Assembly: GCF_965228705.1 (NCBI RefSeq)
Contig: NZ_OZ245832.1
Location: forward strand, 372,001 to 436,000
Reading direction: 5' to 3'
Source: Croceimicrobium sp965228705
Lineage (GTDB): Bacteria > Bacteroidota > Bacteroidia > Flavobacteriales > Schleiferiaceae
Length of the DNA stretch: 64,000 nucleotides
Part shown: positions 44,294 to 51,547 of the stretch, piece by piece
Layout: each line of letters opens with the position of its first letter
How positions within the stretch are numbered: position 1 is the first letter of the stretch
Notes under the pieces: model-generated
Seen by the model: the letters and a program-made list of their open reading frames with translations, nothing else
Databases searched by the model: none
What the model was told of the DNA's origin: nothing
Made by a program: the position numbers and the translations under genes

Positions 44294-45402
44294 TAAAGGA
44301 TAATCAGCCTTTGGCTATGTCCATTTAAATGCACGAAATAGAGGCCGGCAGTCCAATCGCTTAAATCAAGTCGGGCTTGCCCATCAAATAACTGACTTAC
44401 TATTAAGGCTCCTTGTTGATTGTAAACTTGTAAGTGGCCATTCTGCTCACTGCTGATGTTCAAATAATCTTGGGCAGGATTAGGATAGATAGCGAATTGC
44501 AGCAGCTCTGTTTCATCCAAACCAATACCCGAATCTGAGCCAGGAACGCGCGGACGCAGGGCAGGGGCGAAATCAGTATAGGAACAACCGAATAGCTCAC
44601 CGGCCTTTACATAGCTGCCAATACCCGCATTCATATACCAGTTTCCAACATTAGTGGCGCTCCAGGTGCTCCAATAATTAGGCTGACCACCTAATCCGGA
44701 CCAGTTTTGATAACTAATATCATTGAGGAAGGAGCCTGCGTTAACGGTCAATGTAGCAATGGCTTGATCCAGATCTTGAAGGATTTGCGAAGCTTGTACT
44801 GAATCGTTAAAGAGGTATCCGAATACCACTTGCCCTGAATCGGCTAATTGAAAGTCAATGAATAAGGCCATACTATCGCTACCACTACCAATCCATTGAT
44901 CAACTTGAGAAAAGTCGAAACTCTCCGGATTGAAAGCTGCGATGGGTACTCCTGGAACTGTGGCCGGACTAAAATCTGTATAGCTCAGGGCAAACCATTC
45001 ACCATCCACCAAGGGAGTAGCCAAACCTGAGTTCATAACTAAGCTGGCGGTATCGCTACCACTCCAGGTGCTCCAATAATCGGGCTGACCGCCAATACCG
45101 GAATGTTGTCCGTAGATCACGTCATTCAGGAAGCCACCGGCCGCAGCAATGCTTAGGTTGGCATCGGCGGCCGCTACAGCATTGAGCAGATCTTCTCCGG
45201 TTTCATTGCCTGAATAGACATAACCCCAGGCGTAGGAGGAATCGGTAGTTCCATCATTAAAGTCGATTACCAATAGGGTGGAATCGGTTCCGGAACCAAT
45301 CCAGAATTGTACTTCTGAAAAAGAAAATTGGGCTGAAAGGGGCTGGACCAGAAGGTTTATGATCAGCAGCCCAAGGAATAGTTTTTTGCTCATGAAAATC
45401 AT
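44293..45402 (-). CDS. T9SS surface protein with two repeated domains
   Basis: 369 residues with a signal peptide and C-terminal T9SS domain (about 300-369: FAIYPNPAQDYLNISS, GLYFVHLNG). The body has two copies of a domain of about 140 residues; compare QFWIGSGTDSTLLVIDFNDG with QWIGSGSDSMALFIDFQLAD, and GGQPDYWSTWSG with GGQPNYWSTWSA. It is the first gene after the cobalamin riboswitch, so probably binds or processes corrinoid at the surface. The start is ATG at 45402 or the ATG at 45393; the latter begins the signal peptide more neatly. Confidence 0.82.
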   Translation of the reverse strand: MIFMSKKLFLGLLIINLLVQPLSAQFSFSEVQFWIGSGTDSTLLVIDFNDGTTDSSYAWGYVYSGNETGEDLLNAVAAADANLSIAAAGGFLNDVIYGQHSGIGGQPDYWSTWSGSDTASLVMNSGLATPLVDGEWFALSYTDFSPATVPGVPIAAFNPESFDFSQVDQWIGSGSDSMALFIDFQLADSGQVVFGYLFNDSVQASQILQDLDQAIATLTVNAGSFLNDISYQNWSGLGGQPNYWSTWSATNVGNWYMNAGIGSYVKAGELFGCSYTDFAPALRPRVPGSDSGIGLDETELLQFAIYPNPAQDYLNISSEQNGHLQVYNQQGALIVSQLFDGQARLDLSDWTAGLYFVHLNGHSQRLIIL

Positions 45403-45504
45403 GAATTAAAGGTTGAACAAAAAACTTCCAGGGAAAAGTAAAGCGAGATGCTGGCATTTTTCAATGAGCATGCAAGCCTTATTGCCTTTATCCTGAAAGC
45501 AAAT

Positions 45505-45690
45505 AAGTATGTGCTGATGGCAGGTCTTCTGACTTATCTCCTTTTTAACGCCTTCCCGCTAAGGCAGTGGCTAATGCTAAAAAGTATTGAGAATTACAGC
45601 TTCAGGAAAAGTCCCGGATTCACACCGGATTCCCTTTTAACTCTAATGGTTAAACCATTACAGACCAAAAGCGTGGCAAAAGTAGGTGAT
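45505..45690 (-). promoter_or_regulatory. Cobalamin (adenosylcobalamin) riboswitch
   Basis: Read on the minus strand from about 45690 downward, the conserved segments occur in order: AAAAGGGAATCCGGTGTGAA, then TCCGGGACTTTTCC, a CTGTAATT segment, GCCACTGCC (B12 box, 45562-45571), GGGAAGGCG, and AAGTCAGAAGACCTGCCA (about 45518-45535). It precedes the B12 uptake operon by about 100 bp. The gap holds a hairpin that could hide the start. Ends are approximate. A plus-strand reading frame over this region (45448-45807) is only antisense noise. Confidence 0.93.
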
Positions 45691-46116
45691 TTATTTAAGT
45701 TTCTTGATGAGTCCGGTAACTACTCCCCAAATCCGGAAGTCCATAAAAGTGGTGATGCGCAAAGGTTCAAAAGCCGGATTTTCGGGCTGAAGGTAATAGG
45801 CGTCTGATTTCTTAATCAGTCGCTTAACCGTATAATCACCATTGATAACGGCGAGAATGATTTGCCCCTCTTTAGCTTCCAATTCTTTGTCTACGATTAG
45901 GAGATCCCCATCATCAATTCCGGCTCCCACCATAGACTGACCGCTAACCCGAACGCAAAAGGTCGCTTTAGGATTAGCTACTAATTCATGGGAAAGGTTG
46001 ATGGTATCCGGAAAATATTCGGATACATAAGATGGGTCACCAGCGGCGACTCCCACATCAAAGAAGGGGATTTCGATTCCGTTTTCAGTATTGACTGCGT
46101 AGATGCTCAGGGACAT
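45691..46116 (-). CDS. umuD: UmuD-like S24 peptidase family protein
   Basis: 141 residues. Catalytic Ser is in VSGQSMVGAGI (about 59-69) and Lys in YTVKRLIKK (about 94-102), with VAAGDPS near residue 25 as a likely self-cleavage site. The layout matches UmuD, the accessory subunit of error-prone polymerase V. UmuC is normally encoded just downstream, but here the riboswitch and B12 operon follow instead. A stand-alone UmuD-like protease or a LexA-type factor without a DNA-binding domain is thus likely. The upstream inverted repeat TTGCAT-N16-ATGCAA (46167-46194) is a candidate operator. Confidence 0.85.
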   Translation of the reverse strand: MSLSIYAVNTENGIEIPFFDVGVAAGDPSYVSEYFPDTINLSHELVANPKATFCVRVSGQSMVGAGIDDGDLLIVDKELEAKEGQIILAVINGDYTVKRLIKKSDAYYLQPENPAFEPLRITTFMDFRIWGVVTGLIKKLK

Positions 46117-46166
46117 AGCTAAAGCTTAAGCTCTCAAGATACTGGAAATGGAAACAGGGAAATTTC

Positions 46167-46194
46167 TTGCATTGAGACTTTATTAACCATGCAA
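46167..46194. promoter_or_regulatory. Candidate operator upstream of the UmuD-like gene
   Basis: TTGCAT (46167-46172) and ATGCAA (46189-46194) form an inverted repeat with 16-nt spacing, about 50 bp before the umuD-like ATG. It is short, so chance is possible. Confidence 0.35.
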
Positions 46195-46217
46195 TGTTGG
46201 AACAGGACAATAGCTTT

Positions 46218-46346
46218 GGATCGAATTGCAAATTCGATCCAGGATTCCGTAACTGGATTGAATTTGCTGTAACTGGATCGAATTTGCAATTCGATCCAGA
46301 CTAAAACTAACTACGACTCTATTGGGTCGAATTTATAATTCGCCCC
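46218..46346. repeat. Three 23-bp palindromes of the same type
   Basis: GGATCGAATT-N3-AATTCGATCC occurs perfectly at 46218-46240 and 46275-46297. A third, imperfect copy, GGGTCGAATT-N3-AATTCGCCCC, lies at 46324-46346 inside the 3' end of the next gene. Between the first two is a 20-bp-period direct repeat (46249-46267 and 46269-46287). Confidence 0.85.
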
Positions 46347-47159
46347 TAAGTCTTCCTCATAAATCTGCTCCAAAACCTCCACATAAGGTCTTTGATGGTA
46401 GAAGCCTTCTGCGAAAGCTTTTCTAGCCGCTTCCATTTCCTTAAAGGCCGCGGATTTTTGATTTTTTTCCAGAAGCAGGCGGGCTTTGTGATAATGGCCA
46501 TCAGCCAGTTGGGGATAGAGATTTAAAACTTGATTGAGTTCAGCCAGAGCTTGAGCTTTTTGATCGAGCTTTTCCCAGGCCAATGCGCGGTAAAGGTGAG
46601 CGTAAACATCGACCCATTCCGGACCAGGGTCGGCACTAATGCGATTAATATAGCGACTTAGGTAGTCCTGGGCTTTGGTATAATCCTTCAGCCCATAATA
46701 AGCGATACCTCGCATATAGTCATGGTCTTGAGCCTGTGAATTGCCCACCGTTCCCAGAATAGAGTCCTGTAGATTAAAGTCGGCAATGGCTCTTTCGTAA
46801 TCCCGATAAAAGTAGAGGTAGAGATATCCTCTAAAGCCAGCCCAGGGATCGGGTTTTAAATCGACTGCCTTGCCATAGAAATAGTGCATTTCATCAGCAA
46901 TGCCTCTTTTAACTCTAGGAGTACCTAATTCGCGCCAGATATCACCATTATAAGGGTCTAAATCCAGGGCTTCTAAAAGATGAAAATCGGAGGCCGGTGA
47001 ACCCTGATAATGATAGCCTGAACCTTTTTGAAGTCGTTCTGCATAAAGGGGCTTTTCTTCCTCACTAAACACACGCTGATACCATTGATGGTCATTACTA
47101 CAGGCTCCGAGAATAATTAGTAGGAAGAGTTTAAGGGAGGTAGTCCACAATTTCGCCAT
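46311..47159 (-). CDS. TPR lipoprotein
   Basis: 282 residues with lipobox LGACS. It has about five TPR-like repeats, including DLDPYNGDIWRELG, DYMRGIAYYGLKDYTKAQDYL, HLYRALAWEKLDQKAQALAEL and DGHYHKARLLLEKNQ. It is probably an exported scaffold. The C-terminus (LGANYKFDPIES) is encoded by a copy of the 23-bp palindrome. The ATG overlaps the upstream lipoprotein gene by 29 bp. Confidence 0.8.
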   Translation of the reverse strand: MAKLWTTSLKLFLLIILGACSNDHQWYQRVFSEEEKPLYAERLQKGSGYHYQGSPASDFHLLEALDLDPYNGDIWRELGTPRVKRGIADEMHYFYGKAVDLKPDPWAGFRGYLYLYFYRDYERAIADFNLQDSILGTVGNSQAQDHDYMRGIAYYGLKDYTKAQDYLSRYINRISADPGPEWVDVYAHLYRALAWEKLDQKAQALAELNQVLNLYPQLADGHYHKARLLLEKNQKSAAFKEMEAARKAFAEGFYHQRPYVEVLEQIYEEDLGANYKFDPIES

Positions 47160-48234
47160 GGCTGATTTTTAAGGTTAGATAGGCATAAGCATCACGTTTC
47201 TCTTCCCGGATTAGAGTTGGGGTCCAGGAACCAGGACCAGAAAGGATTTTAAATAAGGCCTGAACCAATTTTGGATCTGCTTCAGTTTTTTGATAATTGA
47301 AATCATAGGCTTCTGCGATGAAGCTGCCGGCTACACCTTCGCAAGAAATGACAAATCGAAAGGTGAGCATTCCTTCGAAATTTTTAAGCAAGCTCGAATC
47401 TAATTGCTCTTCTATATGTGCTGTTAAAGCTGGCTTTCCTGCTGTAAAATGCGCATCCGGATCTCCATTGTAATAATCTACGATTTCCGATTCTGATCCA
47501 CATAGTTTAAAGCCTTCCTGACTGCCCAGGCTTTTTTGAGGATCAATCCATGCTACTCTTTTTTTACCATGATTGGCCCGTTTATAAAACTCGGCAATTG
47601 GCATTTGCTCGATCAATTCAGAATAGAATTCACCATCTTCGCTTTGTTCCCATTTCGACCATAGACCCAGGCCTTTAACATAAACCTCCCAGGCTTGCCA
47701 GCTTTGTAAGGTGCTATCTTGCTCGAGGTTTCGATAAGAACGATGGTAGAGGAATTTGTTTCCAGGTCGACCCTCAACTAAGGTATCCAGCATTTCATAT
47801 TGATGGCTGATGTATTGATGTTCTTGCTCTTGAAACTGATAGTTTTCCCGGTAAAAGCCGCCAGCATTTTTTTCCCAATATTTTACCAGTCCTGCTTCAA
47901 TATCCACTCTTGTGGTATCAAATCCTCGCATGTACCAGGCGGAGTCTACAAAGAGTTGAGCATCTTGATAATGATAGTATTGCCAGCCTTTCAAATCGTA
48001 GGCGGCATCGTAATTACTGATCTTAATTACTTGATTGTCTAAAAGCTGATAACCCGTATAAAGGATTCGGGTTCTTTGCTCCAAATTAGGATCATCGGGG
48101 ATATAGTGATGGTAATACTTATTTACAAATCCCTCTTTGAAAATTTTCTTAGGAGGGAAGTTCTCTAAAACGGGCTGTGGTTGAAAATCACAGGCCCAAA
48201 AGAATAAGGGTAAAAGGAATAGGGTTTTTCGCAT
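47131..48234 (-). CDS. Hypothetical lipoprotein with TonB-C-like end
   Basis: 367 residues with lipobox FWACD. The first 250 residues have beta-rich repeated patterns (YYHYQDAQLF, YISHQYEMLD), somewhat like the TonB-linked toxin-antitoxin or MORN-like repeats seen in Bacteroidota, but I do not assign a family. The last 110 residues (LLKNFEGMLTFRFVISCEGVAG to SWTPTLIREEKRDAYAYL) resemble the TonB C-terminal fold. It overlaps the downstream TPR gene by 29 bp, so the two are one operon. Confidence 0.65.
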   Translation of the reverse strand: MRKTLFLLPLFFWACDFQPQPVLENFPPKKIFKEGFVNKYYHHYIPDDPNLEQRTRILYTGYQLLDNQVIKISNYDAAYDLKGWQYYHYQDAQLFVDSAWYMRGFDTTRVDIEAGLVKYWEKNAGGFYRENYQFQEQEHQYISHQYEMLDTLVEGRPGNKFLYHRSYRNLEQDSTLQSWQAWEVYVKGLGLWSKWEQSEDGEFYSELIEQMPIAEFYKRANHGKKRVAWIDPQKSLGSQEGFKLCGSESEIVDYYNGDPDAHFTAGKPALTAHIEEQLDSSLLKNFEGMLTFRFVISCEGVAGSFIAEAYDFNYQKTEADPKLVQALFKILSGPGSWTPTLIREEKRDAYAYLTLKISHGEIVDYLP

Positions 48235-48341
48235 GCTTCGGCTTCTCTTGGCCTAAACTAAGGGTTTTCGGATGGAAGGGAAGGCTTTGGAAGCTTGTAG
48301 ATGTGTTAAAATTGAAGAGGTAGAGAGTATTTGCGGTTTGC

Positions 48342-48790
48342 TTCACCGCCCGCTTCGCTCGAGAAACAGAGGACGCAGAGGTGCACAGAGGTATTTCGAG
48401 CTGTTTTGCGGCTTTGCCTTGCGGTTTGTTTCACCGCCCGCTTCGCTCGAGTCGCAGAGGGCGCAGAGTTTCACAGAGAGGTTTGGGCGAGCTTCCTCTT
48501 AACATTTTTACGGTTAAATCTTCAAAATTCATTCTTGAAAGAATCACCAATATCCCTTGTCCTTAAACTACGAACTACGAACGACCAACTACCAAACCCA
48601 TCATCACCGCCCGCTTCGCTACCCGCTTGTCGGCAGGCAGGGAGTTTCACAAAGGCTAATGAAGTTGCTTTGCGAAGCTTTGCCCCTTTGCGGTTAATCC
48701 TTCCACAATTCAATTTTGAAAGAATCACCTGTATCCCTTGTCCTTAAAACCACGAACTACCAACTACTAACTACCAACTACATCTTCCAG
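48342..48790. repeat. Diverged copies of the 185-bp-type repeat
   Basis: Heads TTCACCGCCCGCT at 48342, TTTCACCGCCCGCT at 48429 and ATCACCGCCCGCT at 48603. The first two have the CGAGAAACAGAGG- and CGAGTCGCAGAGG-type heads; the third has the CTACCCGCTTGTCGGCAGGC head. Tails repeat AATCACCxxTATCCCTTGTCC and end in CTACGAAC/CCAACTAC heptamers. It runs up to the 3' end of the GNAT-like gene. Apparent reading frames here are repeat-derived. Confidence 0.85.
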
Positions 48791-48793
48791 CCC

Positions 48794-49435
48794 CTAGGCC
48801 TCTACTCTCACTCTCAAAAAGTCCTCCATCATTACAGGCACATCGGCAGCCAGACTAAATTCAGACCAGGGAGTTTTTAAGTTTTGCAATGCAATTTTCG
48901 CTGCATTTTGAAATTGACTTTGGGGGAGATAGCCGAAAAGGACATCGGTTTCATTTTGAAAGGTCGTGTTAAGGCGATGACTAAGGTCTGCTTTAACCAG
49001 ATGGAAGCCTAATTCCAAAAGGTGAGCCTTACGGGAAACGCCATCATTGATGGTAAAGGCAATATTATGAACATCACTATTTACCGCAGATTTCAAGATA
49101 AAATAGCGCATTGCGGCACTTAAACCTCGACCGCGGTATTCTGGGGCGGTAGTGAGTTTATCTAGTAGCAGCATGGGATATTCTAAATTCTGAAGCAGGC
49201 GTATGTCGAATAAGCCTTCAATTTGTTTCTTGTGAAAGGCCATGCTCAAACGAATACTGGAAATTGGAATCTCATTTTGGTTTGTGAGGTAAAGAATCAA
49301 GGCATTTTCATCATCTTCATTCCATTCTAGAAAGCGATCGTCTATTAAATGGGTTTTAGATCCTTTTTGATAGGCTCTTTTTCGAAGATCAGTAATGGCT
49401 TGGGCCTGGGCGGAGCGTGCGATTCTTAGCTTCAT
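48794..49435 (-). CDS. GNAT-fold acyltransferase-like protein
   Basis: 213 residues. An N-acyltransferase fold is suggested by the N-terminal strand KLRIARSAQAQAITDLRKRAY, the central LLDKLTTAPEYRGRGLSAAMRYFILKSA (acyl-CoA-binding loop, about 91-118) and ELGFHLVKAD. It resembles GNAT/N-acyl amino acid synthase types. The substrate is unknown. It stands alone in the minus-strand set, with a repeat cluster directly after its stop. Confidence 0.7.
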   Translation of the reverse strand: MKLRIARSAQAQAITDLRKRAYQKGSKTHLIDDRFLEWNEDDENALILYLTNQNEIPISSIRLSMAFHKKQIEGLFDIRLLQNLEYPMLLLDKLTTAPEYRGRGLSAAMRYFILKSAVNSDVHNIAFTINDGVSRKAHLLELGFHLVKADLSHRLNTTFQNETDVLFGYLPQSQFQNAAKIALQNLKTPWSEFSLAADVPVMMEDFLRVRVEA

Positions 49436-49540
49436 GGGGCATACAGCTTGGTTTAGGTATATAATCCCGATGAAGATAAATTGTGAATGTTAGCTGAACA
49501 GGAACAGGGAGTTACCCTATTGGTAAATTTTAGAGAGGAT

Positions 49541-49882
49541 TTATTCCTTCAATGCTTTAAGGTGCTGGATGTAATTCTGTAACAATCCATCGATCTGTTT
49601 GGCCGCCACCGGATTGGCGGAATGAACATGATATTTCAAATTTCTTAAATCCAAACCGGATTCATAAACCAGCCATTTTGCTGCAGCATAACCATCGGGA
49701 GCGACCTTACCATCTGAATCCAATCCTAAATCATTATCAAAACTTATAAAATCAGGTAGACCATTTTGCTGGATATACTTAACAAATGCACCATAGCTGC
49801 GAACAATATCAAATTCTTGTTCCAGGTTTTGGGGGTAGACCATGCCAATGCTGCGGATATCGTCGAGAAAAAGTTTTTTCAT
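49541..49882 (-). CDS. cREC-like cyclic-phosphate-processing receiver domain protein
   Basis: 113 residues. KKLFLDDIRS at the start, ISFDNDLGLDSDG (about 46-58), PDGYAAAKWLV, and YHVHSANPVAAKQI (about 84-97) match the stand-alone receiver-like family (PF20274, cREC_REC) found in phage-defence and regulatory contexts. Its role is not experimentally settled to my knowledge. It lies 25 bp from the PhyH-like gene upstream. Confidence 0.75.
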   Translation of the reverse strand: MKKLFLDDIRSIGMVYPQNLEQEFDIVRSYGAFVKYIQQNGLPDFISFDNDLGLDSDGKVAPDGYAAAKWLVYESGLDLRNLKYHVHSANPVAAKQIDGLLQNYIQHLKALKE

Positions 49883-49907
49883 GGATGGGATTAAGCTTAG
49901 GATGGCA

Positions 49908-50648
49908 TTAGACAGCTGATGGGCTTTTGGAATCGATCCGAAGATACTCTAACCATTCCAGCGGTTTGTCCATGGCAACGGAGTTAAACTCTAGGTGAAT
50001 TACCCTTCTAGGTAGGTTTGCACTACTTCTGTTAGAGGCATGCATTAATAATGGACTCATAATATGGATGCCACCACTTTCCACTTCACAAATTTGCTCT
50101 TCTTCGAGATTGGCTTCAGCTGGGTTAAAACGATGAATTCCCTTTTTATGCGATTTGGGAATAATTCGCAGAGCCCCATTTTCAGCTCCGGTATTATCTA
50201 AATGGATTCTAACTGTGATGGTGTTTTCCAATATTTCGAGTGGAGGTTCTACCCCGTATTGCCCCTTTTTTAAAGTCCAGTGCCGATATCCTGTAACTGA
50301 AGCTTTTTCCTTTACAGAGATGCTCAAATCTTGATGATAGGCAACAAACCAATTGGAGTGCCCCGCCTTATCAAAATAGATGGCCTTGCTTAAGGAGTAG
50401 TCTGTACCTGCCAGTTCGAGAAGAACTTGAAAGAAGCGAGAGGTGAAAATCAGGTCAGCTAGGTCCGGAACCTGAATCAGCAATTGACGGATCGCAAATA
50501 GGTTTTCATTTTCAATTAAAGTTTCTTGGGCGGGCTTAGCTTGCTCCAACTGATCTAGTATCGAATTGATTTCGGTTTCATTAAAAACACCAGGGATTAT
50601 ACTTGATCCAAGCTCCTTAAATTCCTTCTTATGTTTGATGATGTTCAT
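49908..50648 (-). CDS. Phytanoyl-CoA dioxygenase (PhyH) family oxygenase
   Basis: 246 residues. 2-oxoglutarate/Fe(II) oxygenase fold: SNWFVAYHQDLSISV gives the HxD pair (about residues 108-110), and PLLMHASNRSS (about 201-211) the distal His; LPRRVIHLEF holds the 2OG-binding Arg. Family substrates are varied small molecules. The specific reaction cannot be predicted. It is co-oriented with the cREC gene 25 bp downstream. Confidence 0.85.
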   Translation of the reverse strand: MNIIKHKKEFKELGSSIIPGVFNETEINSILDQLEQAKPAQETLIENENLFAIRQLLIQVPDLADLIFTSRFFQVLLELAGTDYSLSKAIYFDKAGHSNWFVAYHQDLSISVKEKASVTGYRHWTLKKGQYGVEPPLEILENTITVRIHLDNTGAENGALRIIPKSHKKGIHRFNPAEANLEEEQICEVESGGIHIMSPLLMHASNRSSANLPRRVIHLEFNSVAMDKPLEWLEYLRIDSKSPSAV

Positions 50649-50751
50649 GATGTATGAGATCCGATGGGTAAAGATACTGCGCCTAAAATAGCTCTAATCC
50701 TAATCCAGCTCTCTGATTTAAGAGATCCCCATTTTCAGGCGGCATCAATTA

Positions 50752-50804
50752 GTCTAACGTCTATCGTCTATCGTCTAACTACTAACCACAAACTACCAAC
50801 TACC
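50752..50804. repeat. Short array of 7-bp repeats
   Basis: Seven consecutive heptamers in one phase: GTCTAAC, GTCTATC, GTCTATC, GTCTAAC, TACTAAC, CACAAAC, TACCAAC, then TACC. The last bases include the stop codon of the thioredoxin-like gene (TAG on the minus strand, CTA at 50800-50802 region). Confidence 0.85.
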
Positions 50805-51330
50805 TTTCACTCATAAGCTTGTCAATCTCCTCCCTCATCAAATCATAAATCTCCCAGGCTTTTTCAGGATCCGTATGTCCTCCAGATTTTTGATATCGCA
50901 CTATGCCATTCGCATCCAAAAGCAAATTGGTGGGGTACCCAAATGCTAATTGATTTTGATTGATAAGGTTTCGGTCCATTTGAAAATGCTCGAAGTCAAA
51001 AGGCTGCATCGCTAACAATTGACTCAATTCTTCCTGAGAGTCGAAGGTGATGGCCAGGAAACGGATTTTTTGATCCTTAAAATCTTCCTTGAGTTCATTA
51101 AGCGCGGGAATTTCAGCTAAACAAGGAGGGCAGGAGCTGTACCAGAAGCTCAGTAAATAAACAGTATCCGCTTGAAATAAAAGACTAGTGTCTCCTTGAA
51201 AACTGATGAATCGATCAATTGGGATTTTTTGGTTCATCCAGGGATAATCCGGCGCTTCTCTCATGGTGCTTTGCGCGAAGGATATACTGGTAAAGCAGAT
51301 AAACCCTAAAAGGTAATTTGAATATTTCAT
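50800..51330 (-). CDS. TlpA-like thioredoxin-fold protein
   Basis: 176 residues with signal peptide (1-19, ending SFA). Redox pair in SSCPPCLAEIPAL (Cys67, Cys70). The fold continues DQKIRFLAITFDS and LAFGYPTNLLLDANGIVRY, with the cis-Pro in FGYPT. Exported thiol-disulfide oxidoreductase, role unknown. Its stop codon is provided by the heptamer repeat that follows. Confidence 0.9.
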   Translation of the reverse strand: MKYSNYLLGFICFTSISFAQSTMREAPDYPWMNQKIPIDRFISFQGDTSLLFQADTVYLLSFWYSSCPPCLAEIPALNELKEDFKDQKIRFLAITFDSQEELSQLLAMQPFDFEHFQMDRNLINQNQLAFGYPTNLLLDANGIVRYQKSGGHTDPEKAWEIYDLMREEIDKLMSER

Positions 51331-51383
51331 GAAGCATATTGGCTTTAGGAACCAAGATCATTAAAAATACCCAATCCTAATTA

Positions 51384-51474
51384 GTCTAACGTCTATCGTC
51401 TATCGTCTATCGTCTAACTACTAACTACTAACTACTAACTACTAACTACTAACTACCAACTACCAACTACCATC
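51384..51474. repeat. Array of thirteen 7-bp repeats
   Basis: Thirteen heptamers in uninterrupted phase: GTCTAAC, three GTCTATC, GTCTAAC, five TACTAAC, two TACCAAC, and TACCATC. It lies in the divergent gap between the thioredoxin-like and aminotransferase genes, so it may also affect promoters. It is the longest heptamer array in the window. Confidence 0.92.
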
Positions 51475-51547
51475 CCCCCAACTACTTCTTTTCTCCCCCT
51501 TTGCCATCTCTCCCCCCCGTTGTACTTTAGCGGCCAAATAATAATCC

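Noticed and set aside
45448..45807. 119-residue plus-strand reading frame
   Set aside because: It is antisense to the cobalamin riboswitch and the UmuD-like gene end; the conserved riboswitch segments explain the sequence.
48331..48747. Plus-strand reading frame with a PACRQAG-type segment
   Set aside because: The sequence is the interspersed repeat (CGGCAGGC module) read in frame, not a gene.
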